Assembly: GCA_038184435.1 (NCBI GenBank)
Contig: CP116227.1
Span: 2,137,501 to 2,201,500 of the forward strand
Direction of reading: 5' to 3'
DNA from: Nocardioides alkalitolerans
GTDB lineage: Bacteria > Actinomycetota > Actinomycetes > Propionibacteriales > Nocardioidaceae
DNA: 64,000 bases
Below, piece by piece: positions 8,016 to 16,125 of this stretch. A model generated the notes under the pieces. The model was not told the origin of the DNA. It saw nothing but the letters and a program-made list of their open reading frames with translations, and ran no database searches. The number at the start of each line of letters is the position of its first letter. Within the stretch, counting starts at the first letter, position 1. The translations under genes and the position numbers were made by a program.

Positions 8016-8846
8016 TCAGGAGTCGGTGAGGCGGACCGTGTTGCGCAGGACCCCGATGCCCTCGACCTCGGTCTCGACGACGTCGCCGTCGGCGAGGTAC
8101 CAGGCCGGGTCGCGGGTCATGCCGATGCCGCCCGGGGTGCCGGTCAGCACCACGTCGCCGGGGCGGAGCACCGTGAAGGTCGAGATGTAGGCGAGCAGGT
8201 CGACCGCGTCGAAGACGAGCGTCGCCGTGCTGTCACGCTGCACCTCGACCCCGTTGACGCGGCAGCTGATGGCGAGGCCGGCCGCCGGGTCGACCTCGTC
8301 GGGAGTGACGACGACGGGGCCGAGCGGGGTGGTGGCGTCCCAGGCCTTGCCCTGGAACCACTCGAGCGTGCGGCGCTGCCAGTCGCGCACCGACACGTCG
8401 TTGGCGACGGTGTAGCCGAGCACCGCGGCGGCGGCCTCGTCCCGGCCCGCCCGGCGCAGGGGGGCGCCGACGACCACGGCGAGCTCGGCCTCCCAGTCGG
8501 CCTGGACGCCCGCGGGCAGCACCACGTCGTCGGTCGGGCCGACGAGGGTGTCGGCGTACTTCGGGAAGAGCGTCGGGAACCGCGGGCGCTCGCGGCCGGT
8601 CTCGGCGATGTGGTCGCCGTAGTTGAGGCCGCAGCAGATCACCTTGGTGGGCGCCGGGAGCGGGTTGACCGGTACGGCCCCCGCGATCGCGACGCCGACG
8701 GGCGGGGTGCTGCCCGTGCCCAGCGCCCCCGAGGCGAGCAGCGCGGAGAGGTCCCCCTCTCCCAGCGCGTGCCAGGACCCGTCACGCTGCACCGCGGCGC
8801 GCGGCCGGTCGGGCCGGGTCGGGTCGATCACGGTGGCGTAACGCAT
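8016..8846 (-). CDS. Fumarylacetoacetate hydrolase (FAH) family protein
   Basis: 276 residues. The C-terminal two thirds is an FAH catalytic domain with KVICCGLNYGDHIAETGRER, the metal-binding acidic residues in WEAELAVVVG and YTVANDVSVRDWQ, and the closing TGTPGGIGMTRDP. Relatives hydrolyse C-C bonds of fumarylpyruvate, acylpyruvates or 2-oxohept-3-enedioate, which suits the lower part of an aromatic ring-cleavage route such as gentisate. ATG 8846 is preceded by CAGGAGAG at normal spacing. It is the first gene of the minus-strand operon, 48 bp ahead of the cupin. Its promoter shares the 138-bp gap with the divergent RidA gene, where two short dyads are seen. Confidence 0.92.
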   Translation of the reverse strand: MRYATVIDPTRPDRPRAAVQRDGSWHALGEGDLSALLASGALGTGSTPPVGVAIAGAVPVNPLPAPTKVICCGLNYGDHIAETGRERPRFPTLFPKYADTLVGPTDDVVLPAGVQADWEAELAVVVGAPLRRAGRDEAAAAVLGYTVANDVSVRDWQRRTLEWFQGKAWDATTPLGPVVVTPDEVDPAAGLAISCRVNGVEVQRDSTATLVFDAVDLLAYISTFTVLRPGDVVLTGTPGGIGMTRDPAWYLADGDVVETEVEGIGVLRNTVRLTDS

Positions 8847-8872
8847 GTCGCTCTCCTGGCGGACGTCGTGAA

Positions 8873-8934
8873 CTCGATATAGCGAGATTTGCACGACCGT
8901 CGCCAAACGTCAATAGATCGTCTAGGGTCGATCT
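8873..8934. promoter_or_regulatory. Divergent regulatory region with two short dyads
   Basis: CTCG-N6-CGAG lies at 8873-8886 and AGATCG-N8-CGATCT at 8915-8934, in a markedly A+T-richer stretch between the operon head (8846, minus) and ridA (8985, plus). TAGGGT at 8924-8929, inside the second dyad, could serve as a -10 for the plus-strand gene. The dyads are candidate sites for the PaaX- or AraC-type regulators that flank the island. No regulator-site match was tested. Confidence 0.5.
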
Positions 8935-8984
8935 CGACCGCACGACGACGCCGCGTCCGCCGCGGCCCACCACGAGGAGGACCC

Positions 8985-9413
8985 ATGTCCAGCAGCAGCC
9001 CCGTCGCGATCAACCCCGCGTCGCTCCCGGCCCCGAGCGGCTACTCCCACGGCACGCTCGCGGGCAACACGCTCTACCTGGGCGGGCAGACGGCGCTGGA
9101 CAAGGACATGCGGATCGTCCCGGGCGGCATCGTCGAGCAGTTCCGCCAGGCGTTCTCCAACGTGCTGACGACGTTGGCGGAGGCCGGCGGCGAGCCGGGC
9201 GACCTGGTGAGCATCACGATCTTCCTCACCGACATCCCCGACTACCAGGCGCACGGCCGCGAGATCGGGGCCGTGTGGCGCGAGCTCGCCGGGCCGGTCT
9301 ACCCCGCCATGGCGGGCATCGGCACCACCGCGCTCTGGCAGCCGGAGGCCCTCATCGAGATCCTCGGCGTGGCCGTCATCCCCGACGAGCGCCTGCGGGT
9401 GCCGCAGGCCTGA
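8985..9413 (+). CDS. RidA/YjgF family enamine-imine deaminase-like protein
   Basis: 142 residues with the RidA fold. GNTLYLGGQTALDKDM, the trimer/active-site segment VLTTLAEAGGEPGDLVSITIFLTD and the C-terminal PEALIEILGVAVIP are seen. RidA proteins hydrolyse reactive enamines or imines to ketones; subfamilies include 2-aminomuconate deaminases. ATG 8985 follows GAGGAGG by 4-5 bases. The usual catalytic Arg is not at the standard position (IGTTALWQPE here), so it is probably a specialised subfamily rather than housekeeping RidA. Placement beside the aryl-CoA monooxygenase operon suggests that it handles an amino- or imino-intermediate, which favours an anthranilate-like substrate. That point is inference. 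Confidence 0.88.
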   Translation: MSSSSPVAINPASLPAPSGYSHGTLAGNTLYLGGQTALDKDMRIVPGGIVEQFRQAFSNVLTTLAEAGGEPGDLVSITIFLTDIPDYQAHGREIGAVWRELAGPVYPAMAGIGTTALWQPEALIEILGVAVIPDERLRVPQA

Positions 9414-9423
9414 GAGCGAGCGG

Positions 9424-10323
9424 TCAGGCCCGGCTGGTCCGGTCCACGGCGGTCCGGTCCACCGCGGTCCGGTCCACCGCGGTCCGGTCCACGGCGAAGT
9501 CGTGGGCCGGGCCGGCGAGCAGACGGCGCAGCTCGAAGAAGGTGTCCGCGGCCCGCGTGCCGCTCCAGCCCTCCGGCAGGAGGTCGGCGGGCAGGCCGGG
9601 GTCGAGGTAGGGGAACCGCCGCCACGCCGTCAGTGCGCGGACGTAGTCGGCGAAGGCGGTGCCGTCGGCCCCCGACGGCTCCCCCGCCGCCTGCCACCGC
9701 TCCAGGACGGGTGCCTGCGCGGCGAGGAAGTCGCGGTAGAGCCCGTCGAGCGCCCCGAGGTCCCACCAGCGCGCGACCTTGTCGCCGGTCGCACCGAACC
9801 CCAGGTGGTCGGCCCGGAACAGGTCCACGTAGGTGTCGAGCCCCTCGGCGGCGAGCACCTCACGGGTGTCGTCGACGAGGTGACCGGGGGCGATCCACAC
9901 CCCGGCCGTCACCGTGCCGAAGCCGAGCCACGTCAGCCGGGCCCGCAGCGCGTGCCGCTTCTGCCGCTCCGACTCGGGCACCGAGAAGACGGCCACCACC
10001 CAGTCGACGTCGTCGTTCGCCGGACGGGCGAAGATGCGGCGGTCGCCCGCCCCGAGCACGTCGCGCGCGTAGGGCGACAGCGCGTAGCCCGCCGCGCTCC
10101 CCCGCCGCTCGCTCACGAGGATGCCGCGACGCTTCAGCCGCGAGACCGACGAGCGCACGGCCTGCGCGTCGACGCCGAGCTCGGCCATCAGCAGGATGAG
10201 GTCGCTGACGCTCATCCAGCCGCCGAGCTCCCGGGCGTAGAGACCGTAGATCGTGACGATGAGCGAGCGCGGCGGCGCGTCCGCCCCCGGGGACACGGTG
10301 CCCCCCTGCTCGTCGTCGATCAC
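9424..10323 (-). CDS. PaaX-family transcriptional repressor
   Basis: 299 residues. The N-terminal winged helix (about residues 20-95: SLIVTIYGLYARELGGWMSV, then RSSVSRLKRRGIL) and the middle and C-terminal PaaX domains (WVVAVFSVPESERQKRHALR, later WRRFPYLDPGLPADLLPEGW) match PaaX, the phenylacetyl-CoA-responsive repressor. Start set at GTG 10323, before the conserved domain, with GGTAGG upstream; longer frames extend into the P1 repeat. It converges on ridA with a 10-bp gap. PaaX relatives sense aryl-CoA thioesters, which suits control of the neighbouring CoA-dependent operon. The extreme C-terminus carries four AVDRT repeats encoded by 15-bp DNA repeats. Confidence 0.92.
   Translation of the reverse strand: MIDDEQGGTVSPGADAPPRSLIVTIYGLYARELGGWMSVSDLILLMAELGVDAQAVRSSVSRLKRRGILVSERRGSAAGYALSPYARDVLGAGDRRIFARPANDDVDWVVAVFSVPESERQKRHALRARLTWLGFGTVTAGVWIAPGHLVDDTREVLAAEGLDTYVDLFRADHLGFGATGDKVARWWDLGALDGLYRDFLAAQAPVLERWQAAGEPSGADGTAFADYVRALTAWRRFPYLDPGLPADLLPEGWSGTRAADTFFELRRLLAGPAHDFAVDRTAVDRTAVDRTAVDRTSRA
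9437..9496. repeat. 15-bp tandem repeat, about four units, in the paaX 3' end
   Basis: The unit GTCCGGTCCACSGCG is repeated in frame four times with one variable position. It encodes four copies of AVDRT at the C-terminus of the PaaX protein, just before SRA and the stop. Because the unit is a multiple of three, copy-number change would lengthen or shorten the tail without a frameshift. Confidence 0.85.
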
Positions 10324-10370
10324 GCGGTCGAACCTACCGCGCTGCCGCCCCTCCTCCCCTCCCCTCCCGA

Positions 10371-10415
10371 GTCGTGGTGCGAGGCCGTCACCTCTCGCAG
10401 GGCTCACACCACGAC
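10371..10415. repeat. Palindromic repeat P1, copy 2
   Basis: Arms GTCGTGGTG (10371-10379) and CACCACGAC (10407-10415) with the family centre CTCGCAGG. It lies in the 167-bp gap between the divergent paaX and C39-type genes, close to both presumed promoters, so it cannot simply be a terminator here. Confidence 0.8.
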
Positions 10416-10490
10416 CCGGGGAGCTGGAACGTCGCATCCGTCTCTCGCGCAACTCCTGACACGGGCGTCACCGCGACGTACGCTCGAGCG

Positions 10491-11801
10491 GTGAGCGAGC
10501 AGACCGTCCCCACCGGGCCCACCGACCAGCCGGCCGCGACGCGGCGCACCCTGCTGCGGCTGCCCGCCGTGGCCGTCGGTGGCGCGGCAGTCGCGTCCAC
10601 GACGGGCCTCCTGCCGGGGCTCGCCGCGCCCGCGTCCGCGGACTCCACGCGCCAGATCATGTGGCGCGCGTGGGAGGGCTCCCGCCTGCTGCGCAACGGC
10701 ACCTTCGACCGCACGGCGCTCGACTCCTCGGGCCGCCTCGTCATCGCCAAGCCGCGCCTGACGACGACGCTCAACGGCAAGACCTACGAGGGCGGCGCGT
10801 GGCACTCGCCGTGGGTCTCCGAGGGCTTCGGCTTCACCCAGCTCATCGCCTCCTGGAAGGCGACGACGCCGGGCGACACGTTCATCGACGTGCACGTCCG
10901 CGGCCGCGACGGCTCCGGACGCACGACCAGCTGGGACACGCTCGCGCGCTGGGCCGCGTGGGACAACCGCGTGAAGCGCACCAGCTCGGGCCGCCAGACC
11001 GACGACCTCGCGTTCGTCGACGTCGACACCTGGAAGACGCACAGCGCGACGGGGCTGCGGCAGTACCAGCTGCAGGTCGTGCTCTACCGCGCCCGCGGCA
11101 TCGCCGGCACCCCCACGGTCAGCTCCATCGGCGCCATGACCTCCCGCGTGCCCACCACCTTCACGCGCGCCTCCGCACCCCGCGGGATCACCAAGACGCT
11201 CAACGTGCCGCAGTACTCCCAGATGGTCCACTCGGGGCACTACCCGCAGTACGGCGCCGGCGGCGAGGCCTGGTGCTCCCCGACGTCGGTCGCGATGGTG
11301 CTGGGCTACTACAACGCGCTCCCCCCGGCGAACGAGCGCGCCTGGGTGCCGGCCGGGCACCCCGACCCGTGGGTCGACCACGTCGCGCGGAACGTGTACG
11401 ACAACGCGTACAAGGGCTGCGGGAACTGGCCGTTCAACACGGCCTACGCCAACCAGCGCGTGCCGCACGCCTTCGTGACCCGGCTGCGCGACCTGCGGGA
11501 GGCCGAGGAGTTCATCGCCTACGGCATCCCGCTCATCGCGTCGGTCAGCTTCGCCCGCGGCGAGCTCGACGGCGCCCCGATCAGCGCGACCAACGGCCAC
11601 CTGCTCGTCATCGTGGGCTTCACGCCCGAGGGCGACGTCGTCGTCAACGATCCCGCCGCGTCGAAGAACTCCGGCGTGCGGCGCGTCTACCAGCGGGCGC
11701 AGTTCGAGCGAGCGTGGCTGCCGCGCTCGGGCGGGCTGGTCTACGTGATCCGCGACGCCGCCCACCCGGTGCCGCCCCGGGGCACGCGCCGCAACTGGTG
11801 A
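10491..11801 (+). CDS. Tat-exported protein with C39-like peptidase domain
   Basis: 436 residues. The N-terminus has a twin-arginine signal (ATRRTLLRLPAVAVGG, then a hydrophobic stretch ending APASADS), so export and cleavage near residue 50 are expected. The C-terminal half (about 225-430) is a Peptidase_C39_2-like papain-fold domain: VPQYSQMVHSG, the Cys in GGEAWCSPTSVAMVLGYY, the His in ATNGHLLVIVGF and the Asp/Asn in VVVNDPAA. The middle domain is beta-rich and unassigned. GTG 10491 is preferred because TACGCT at 10479-10484 sits 6 bases upstream, as expected for a leaderless transcript, and no ribosome site is visible. Substrate unknown; a cell-wall or secreted-peptide role is a guess. 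Confidence 0.85.
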   Translation: MSEQTVPTGPTDQPAATRRTLLRLPAVAVGGAAVASTTGLLPGLAAPASADSTRQIMWRAWEGSRLLRNGTFDRTALDSSGRLVIAKPRLTTTLNGKTYEGGAWHSPWVSEGFGFTQLIASWKATTPGDTFIDVHVRGRDGSGRTTSWDTLARWAAWDNRVKRTSSGRQTDDLAFVDVDTWKTHSATGLRQYQLQVVLYRARGIAGTPTVSSIGAMTSRVPTTFTRASAPRGITKTLNVPQYSQMVHSGHYPQYGAGGEAWCSPTSVAMVLGYYNALPPANERAWVPAGHPDPWVDHVARNVYDNAYKGCGNWPFNTAYANQRVPHAFVTRLRDLREAEEFIAYGIPLIASVSFARGELDGAPISATNGHLLVIVGFTPEGDVVVNDPAASKNSGVRRVYQRAQFERAWLPRSGGLVYVIRDAAHPVPPRGTRRNW

Positions 11802-11827
11802 GCACCGGGGTGACCGGGCCCTGAGGC

Positions 11828-13429
11828 TCAGCCCTCGTCGTCGGCGTCCGCGTCGACGGTGAGCGTGACCTCGTGGAGCCCCGTGGCGCCGGCGCCGTCC
11901 TCGAGCGGGTCCGGCTCCTGCTGGGTGCCCACGCGGTCGCGGGCACGCACCCGCACGCGGTGCTCCCCCGGCTCGAGGTCGAGCGTCGCGCTCCACTGCG
12001 CCCAGGCGTCGTGCTCCCGCGCGACCCCGAGGTTCGCGAGCCGCCAGCCGTCGTCGTCGACCGCGATCTCGACGGCGCCGACCCCGATGGGCGGCGCCCA
12101 GGCGACCCCGCCGACGGTCACGGAGCCGGGCGGCAGGGTGGTGCCGTCCTCCGGCACGTCGATGCGCGCGCCGATCCGCACGGGCGCCTGCAACGGCCGG
12201 TCGGCGAAGTCCTCGGCCACGGTCTCGAGCCGGGTGACCTCCCACTCGACGACCCACTTGCAGGCCGACACCCCGCCGTAGAGACCCGGCACCACCGTGC
12301 GGGCCGGGAAGCCGTGCTCGAGCGGCAGCGCCTCGCCGTTCATCGCGAAGGCCAGCAGCGCGCGGCGACCCGGGTCGCCCAGCACCTGGGTGGTCGTCAC
12401 GCAGCGCCACCCGTCCGCGCCGGTCTGCACGACCGCGTCGGCGCCGGTGAGCACGCCGGCACGCGCCAGCAGCGCGCTCGTGGGCACGCCCGACCACCAC
12501 GCGTTGCCGACCTGCTCGCCGCCCACCTCGTACCTGAGACCCACGAGCGTCGCCCACTGCTCGCGGACGGTCATCTCGATGAGCTCCTCGTAGGTCACCA
12601 CCACCTCGCGCTCCACCTCGCCGTGGATGCGGAGCGTCCAGTCCTCGGCCGCGATCGTCGGCACGACGACCGCCTGGTCGACCCGGTAGAACTCGGCCGC
12701 CGGCGTCGTCCACGGCGCGACGCCCTCGACGCCGACGCCGACCCCCGCCGGCTCGGTCGGCGGGGTCACCATCGTGAGCCGCAGCAACTGGCGCCCCTGC
12801 TCGACCGCGCGACGGCCCCGACCGACGACCTCGCCCACGACGGCCGCGGCCACGCCCGCGAGCGCCACACCGGCTGCGGCACCGATGAACGCGCGGCGGG
12901 TCGTCGCCGGGAGCGGGTCCGCCGCGGCGTCCGGCACCGCTTCCGCCTCCACCCCCTGGCGGCGCAGGAGGCCGGCGAGCAGGACGAGCCCGAGCGCGAA
13001 GCCCAGCGTGCCGGCCACCACCGGCGCCAGCTCGAGGAGCGAGGGCTCGGGGCGCAGCAGCACCGAGACCGCCCCGAGGGCCAGCACGACCCCGCCGACG
13101 ACCACCGGACGGCGCCATCCTCGCGCGGCGCCCACGCCGGCGACCGCCGCCAGCACGACGAGGAACAGCGCGAGCAGGACCACCAGGGGCGCACCGGTCA
13201 GGAGGGGGACGATGTCGATGCCGTCGCGGATGACGAACTCCGACGGGAGCACGACGGTCATCGCCTCGCGCGCGCCGACGACCGGGCCGAGGTGGAGCGT
13301 GAGGGCACCGGCGGCGAGCTCGCCGAGGCCGGCGCCGAGCACCGCCGCGGCGACGCCGGCGGAAGCCCAGAGCAGCCGCCCGGGCAGCAGGCGCGGCGGG
13401 GCGTCGTCGGTCACCCGCGCGTCGCTCAC
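11828..13429 (-). CDS. Membrane-anchored sulfite-oxidase-fold protein lacking the Mo-binding cysteine
   Basis: 533 residues. Four to five transmembrane segments lie in the first 185 residues (for example GAPLVVLLALFLVVLAAVAG). An oxidoreductase molybdopterin-binding domain (about 240-425) and a Mo-co dimerisation beta domain (about 430-533) follow. Conserved parts include GVPTSALLARAGV, HGFPARTVVPGLYGG and KWVVEWEV. The site that in homologues reads roughly TLVCVSNEVGG is here TLVGLRYEVGG, so the cysteine that ligates molybdenum is replaced by Gly at about residue 297 (codon 12539-12541) and the following Asn by Tyr. The protein may be catalytically dead or changed in role. Start GTG 13429 has GAGGGG nearby; ATG 13456 is an alternative. 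Confidence 0.88.
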   Translation of the reverse strand: MSDARVTDDAPPRLLPGRLLWASAGVAAAVLGAGLGELAAGALTLHLGPVVGAREAMTVVLPSEFVIRDGIDIVPLLTGAPLVVLLALFLVVLAAVAGVGAARGWRRPVVVGGVVLALGAVSVLLRPEPSLLELAPVVAGTLGFALGLVLLAGLLRRQGVEAEAVPDAAADPLPATTRRAFIGAAAGVALAGVAAAVVGEVVGRGRRAVEQGRQLLRLTMVTPPTEPAGVGVGVEGVAPWTTPAAEFYRVDQAVVVPTIAAEDWTLRIHGEVEREVVVTYEELIEMTVREQWATLVGLRYEVGGEQVGNAWWSGVPTSALLARAGVLTGADAVVQTGADGWRCVTTTQVLGDPGRRALLAFAMNGEALPLEHGFPARTVVPGLYGGVSACKWVVEWEVTRLETVAEDFADRPLQAPVRIGARIDVPEDGTTLPPGSVTVGGVAWAPPIGVGAVEIAVDDDGWRLANLGVAREHDAWAQWSATLDLEPGEHRVRVRARDRVGTQQEPDPLEDGAGATGLHEVTLTVDADADDEG

Positions 13430-13465
13430 CGCTGCCCCTCCCGATCGGTCCGGCATGATCCTCCC

Positions 13466-13984
13466 GTGACCGTACCGGGCCCCACCCCCACTCCTCCGCC
13501 CCCCTCCGCCGTCCCGCGCGTGGGGGTCGGCACGGACGTCCACCGCTTCGCCGAGGGCCGCCCGATGCACCTCGCCGGGCTCCACTTCCCCGACGAGCCG
13601 CGGGGCCTCGAGGGCCACTCCGACGCCGACGTCGCGGCGCACGCGGCCTGCGACGCGCTGCTGTCGGCCTGCGGCCTCGGCGACCTCGGCAGCAACTTCG
13701 GCACGTCGGCGCCCGAGTGGGCCGGCGCCGCGGGCGTCGCGCTGCTCGCCGAGACCGTACGGCGCGTGCACGCCGCCGGCTTCGTCGTCGGCAACGTCGC
13801 GGTCCAGGTCATCGGCAACCGCCCCCGGCTGGGCCCGCGGCGGGCCGAGGCCGAGGGTGTGCTGTCGGAGGTGACCGGTGCGCCCGTCACGCTCTCGGCC
13901 ACGACCACCGACGGGCTCGGCCTGACCGGACGCGGCGAGGGCGTCGCGGCGATCGCCACCGCGCTCGTCGTGCCGGCGTCCTGA
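13466..13984 (+). CDS. ispF: 2-C-methyl-D-erythritol 2,4-cyclodiphosphate synthase
   Basis: 172 residues. IspF converts CDP-ME 2-phosphate to MEcPP in the cytosolic MEP isoprenoid pathway. The metal-binding VGTDVHRF (Asp and His) and GHSDADVAAHAACDALL are intact, as are LGDLGSNFG and the C-terminal TTTDGLGLTGRGEG. GTG 13466 is preceded by CATGATC and no ribosome site, a leaderless pattern; the first 15 residues are a Pro-rich extension before the domain. In many actinobacteria ispD and ispF follow carD. Here ispF stands alone, divergent from the sulfite-oxidase-like gene and about 1.4 kb before ispD. Confidence 0.96.
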   Translation: MTVPGPTPTPPPPSAVPRVGVGTDVHRFAEGRPMHLAGLHFPDEPRGLEGHSDADVAAHAACDALLSACGLGDLGSNFGTSAPEWAGAAGVALLAETVRRVHAAGFVVGNVAVQVIGNRPRLGPRRAEAEGVLSEVTGAPVTLSATTTDGLGLTGRGEGVAAIATALVVPAS

Positions 13985-13987
13985 GGG

Positions 13988-14770
13988 TCAGTCGGGGGTG
14001 CCGCTCTCGCCGAAGAGCTGCTGCGCCTGCTCGCCCGTGAGCTGGCCGAGCTCGGCGGCGAGGACCTTCTCGATGGACTGCGCCAGCTCGTAACGGAACG
14101 ACGCCAGCACCGCCTGGCTCACGACCGGGAGCAGCGCCTCGATGCTGGAGACGAGCACCGGCCACTGGTCCTCGGGCATGCCCTCGTCGAGGAAGCGCTG
14201 CCAGACGTCGTCGCGGAAGGCCCCCACGTAGGCCTCCGCCATGTGGCCGAGCTGCGTGGCCGCCTGGTCGAAGAGGTCGAGCACCCGCTCCTTGCCGAGC
14301 CCCATCCGCATCGCCTGCGCACCGGCGCGCACGAGGGCGGGGCGCAGCATCCGCACCGTGTCGGGGTCGACCCGCACCAGCAGGCCGCGCTCGGCGAGCG
14401 CCGCCACGAACTCCTCGTCGTGCTCGACGCCGGCGAGCTCGGCGAGCGCCTGCACGGAGGTCTCCTCGGGCTCGACGGCACCGCCGATCGGCCGCGTCAG
14501 CAACGTCAGCAGGTCGAGGGCGTGGCTCTCGGGCACCTGGGGGTTCTCCGCCAGCGCCTTCTCGACGGCGTTGAGCGTGTAGCCCCGGTCGAGGAGGTCG
14601 CGCACCAGGGAGAGCCGGGCGGCATGGTCCTCGTTGTAGTAGCCCTTGCGCCCGATGAGGCGCGGGGCCGCGATGAGCCCGCGGGTCGCGTACGCGCGGA
14701 CGTTCCGCACGGTCATCCCGACCCGTGCGGCCAGCTCGTCGATCGTCATCTCGCCCCGGCGTCCACTCAT
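13988..14770 (-). CDS. MerR-family transcriptional regulator
   Basis: 260 residues. The N-terminal MerR HTH is clear (MTIDELAARVGMTVRNVRAY, then TRGLIAAP and GRKGYYNEDH). The long C-terminal part (about 80-260) is helical and resembles the effector region of actinobacterial MerR proteins of unknown ligand; it has no Cys cluster, so metal sensing as in classic MerR is unlikely. ATG 14770 is used; ATG 14746 with GGGGCGAG upstream is an alternative start. It converges with ispF at a 3-bp gap. Target unknown. Confidence 0.88.
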   Translation of the reverse strand: MSGRRGEMTIDELAARVGMTVRNVRAYATRGLIAAPRLIGRKGYYNEDHAARLSLVRDLLDRGYTLNAVEKALAENPQVPESHALDLLTLLTRPIGGAVEPEETSVQALAELAGVEHDEEFVAALAERGLLVRVDPDTVRMLRPALVRAGAQAMRMGLGKERVLDLFDQAATQLGHMAEAYVGAFRDDVWQRFLDEGMPEDQWPVLVSSIEALLPVVSQAVLASFRYELAQSIEKVLAAELGQLTGEQAQQLFGESGTPD

Positions 14771-14825
14771 CGCCCGGCCATCATCGCAGGCGGGCCCCAC
14801 CCGCAGCGTCATCGGCGCTCGCGGC

Positions 14826-15209
14826 TCACCCCGTGCGACGGGCGGAGGACTGCCCGCCGTCCGGCCGCGCGTCCTGCTTGCGGGCCCCCACGAGCACGAC
14901 GCCCTCGACGACCTGCACCTCGTAGGCCGGTACGCCGACGGTCTCGTCCTCGAGGCAGCGACCGTTGCGGAGGTCGAAGGAGTGGCGGTGGACCGGGGAG
15001 GCCACGAAGGGAACGCCGTCGCGCGAGCCGACGATGCCCCGGGCCATGACGGAGGCGTGGGCGAAGGGGTCGTGGTTGCCCAGCGCGTGGACCGTGTCGT
15101 CCGCGAGGCGGAACAGCGCGACCGCCTGACCGTGCACGAGGGCCGTCGCCCCCCGCTCGACCTCGAGCTCGACCACGCGGCAGACCGGTCGCCACTCCTG
15201 CCCGCCCAT
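14826..15209 (-). CDS. nirD: Nitrite reductase (NADH) small subunit
   Basis: 127 residues of the NirD Rieske-like fold. WRPVCRVVELEVERGATALV, LGNHDPFAHASVMARG and SPVHRHSFDLRNGRCLEDE are typical. The Cys/His iron-sulfur ligands of true Rieske proteins are absent, as in other NirD. It normally pairs with the siroheme NirB subunit in assimilatory nitrite reduction. No nirB lies in this window, so this is a stand-alone nirD or its partner is elsewhere. ATG 15209 follows AAGGGA at normal spacing. The last 15 residues are a polar tail. Confidence 0.92.
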   Translation of the reverse strand: MGGQEWRPVCRVVELEVERGATALVHGQAVALFRLADDTVHALGNHDPFAHASVMARGIVGSRDGVPFVASPVHRHSFDLRNGRCLEDETVGVPAYEVQVVEGVVLVGARKQDARPDGGQSSARRTG

Positions 15210-15367
15210 GGGTCGTCCCTTCGCCGGCCGGACCGTCCAGGCGGCCACGGCAGGGCTGCCCGGGCGAGGCCCGAGATCTCGCTGGTGCGGTGGAAACTAG
15301 GCTGCGCGTGTTGACGTGGCGTGACGCCGTGTAACGCCCGTGAAAATCGTCCGCCCGAGGAGGGCCG

Positions 15368-16075
15368 TTGAGCTCCGCGATCGTCCTGCTCGCCGCCGGC
15401 TCCGGGACCCGCGTCGGCGCCGGCACCAACAAGGTGCTGCTGCCGCTCACCGGTGTCCCCGTGCTCGTGCGCTCCCTGCGCACGGCGCTCGCGGTGCCCG
15501 ACGTGGCCGCCCTCGTCGTGGTCGTGCGCCCCGGCGACGAGGCCGAGGTCGCGGCGCTGCTCGAGCCGGAGCTGGGCGACCGCGAGGTGCGGCTCGTCGC
15601 GGGCGGCGCGACGCGGCACGCCTCCGAGGCGGCCGCGCTCGCCGCGCTCGCCGACGTGGCCGACGACCTCGACGTCGTCGCCCTCCACGATGCCGCGCGA
15701 CCGCTCGCCACCGTCGACCTCTACGAGCGCGCGATCGTCGCCGCCCGCGAGCACGGCGGCGGTGTCCCGGCGGCGCCGGTCCCCCCGCTGGTACGCCGCG
15801 CCGGCGGCCCCGTGCCCGGCGTGGGCCGCGACGTCCACGCGGTCGGCGTGCAGACGCCCCAGGCGTTCCGGGCGCCGGAGCTCCTCGCCGCCTACCGCTG
15901 GGCCGCGGCGCACGACTTCGACGGCACCGACACGGCCGCGTGCGTCGACGCGTGGGCCGGCGCGACCGGTGCGGCTGGTGGGGGGCTGCGGATCGTGGCG
16001 GTGGAGTCGACGGCGCCGAACCTCAAGGTGACCTACGCCGAGGACCTCCGGGTCGCGGCGGCGCTGCTCGACTGA
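15368..16075 (+). CDS. ispD: 2-C-methyl-D-erythritol 4-phosphate cytidylyltransferase
   Basis: 235 residues, full length. IspD joins CTP and MEP in the MEP pathway. The nucleotide-binding LLAAGSGTRVGAGTNKVLLPL holds the Gly-rich loop, Arg and Lys. VALHDAARPLA and the later VGVQTPQAF, FDGTDTAACVDAW and STAPNLKVTYAEDL complete the family motifs. The start is TTG 15368 after a strong GAGGAGGG. A second, degenerate IspD-like gene lies at 16583-17179 on the other strand; this copy is the one expected to be active. Confidence 0.96.
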   Translation: MSSAIVLLAAGSGTRVGAGTNKVLLPLTGVPVLVRSLRTALAVPDVAALVVVVRPGDEAEVAALLEPELGDREVRLVAGGATRHASEAAALAALADVADDLDVVALHDAARPLATVDLYERAIVAAREHGGGVPAAPVPPLVRRAGGPVPGVGRDVHAVGVQTPQAFRAPELLAAYRWAAAHDFDGTDTAACVDAWAGATGAAGGGLRIVAVESTAPNLKVTYAEDLRVAAALLD

Positions 16076-16125
16076 CCCCTGCGGAAAACGCCGCGGGAAC
16101 GCCCGTCCTGGGCCATGATCCAGGG

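Noticed and set aside
10404..13118. 904-residue minus-strand frame
   Set aside because: Covers parts of two real genes out of frame and has an Arg/Gly-rich composition; no domain recognised.
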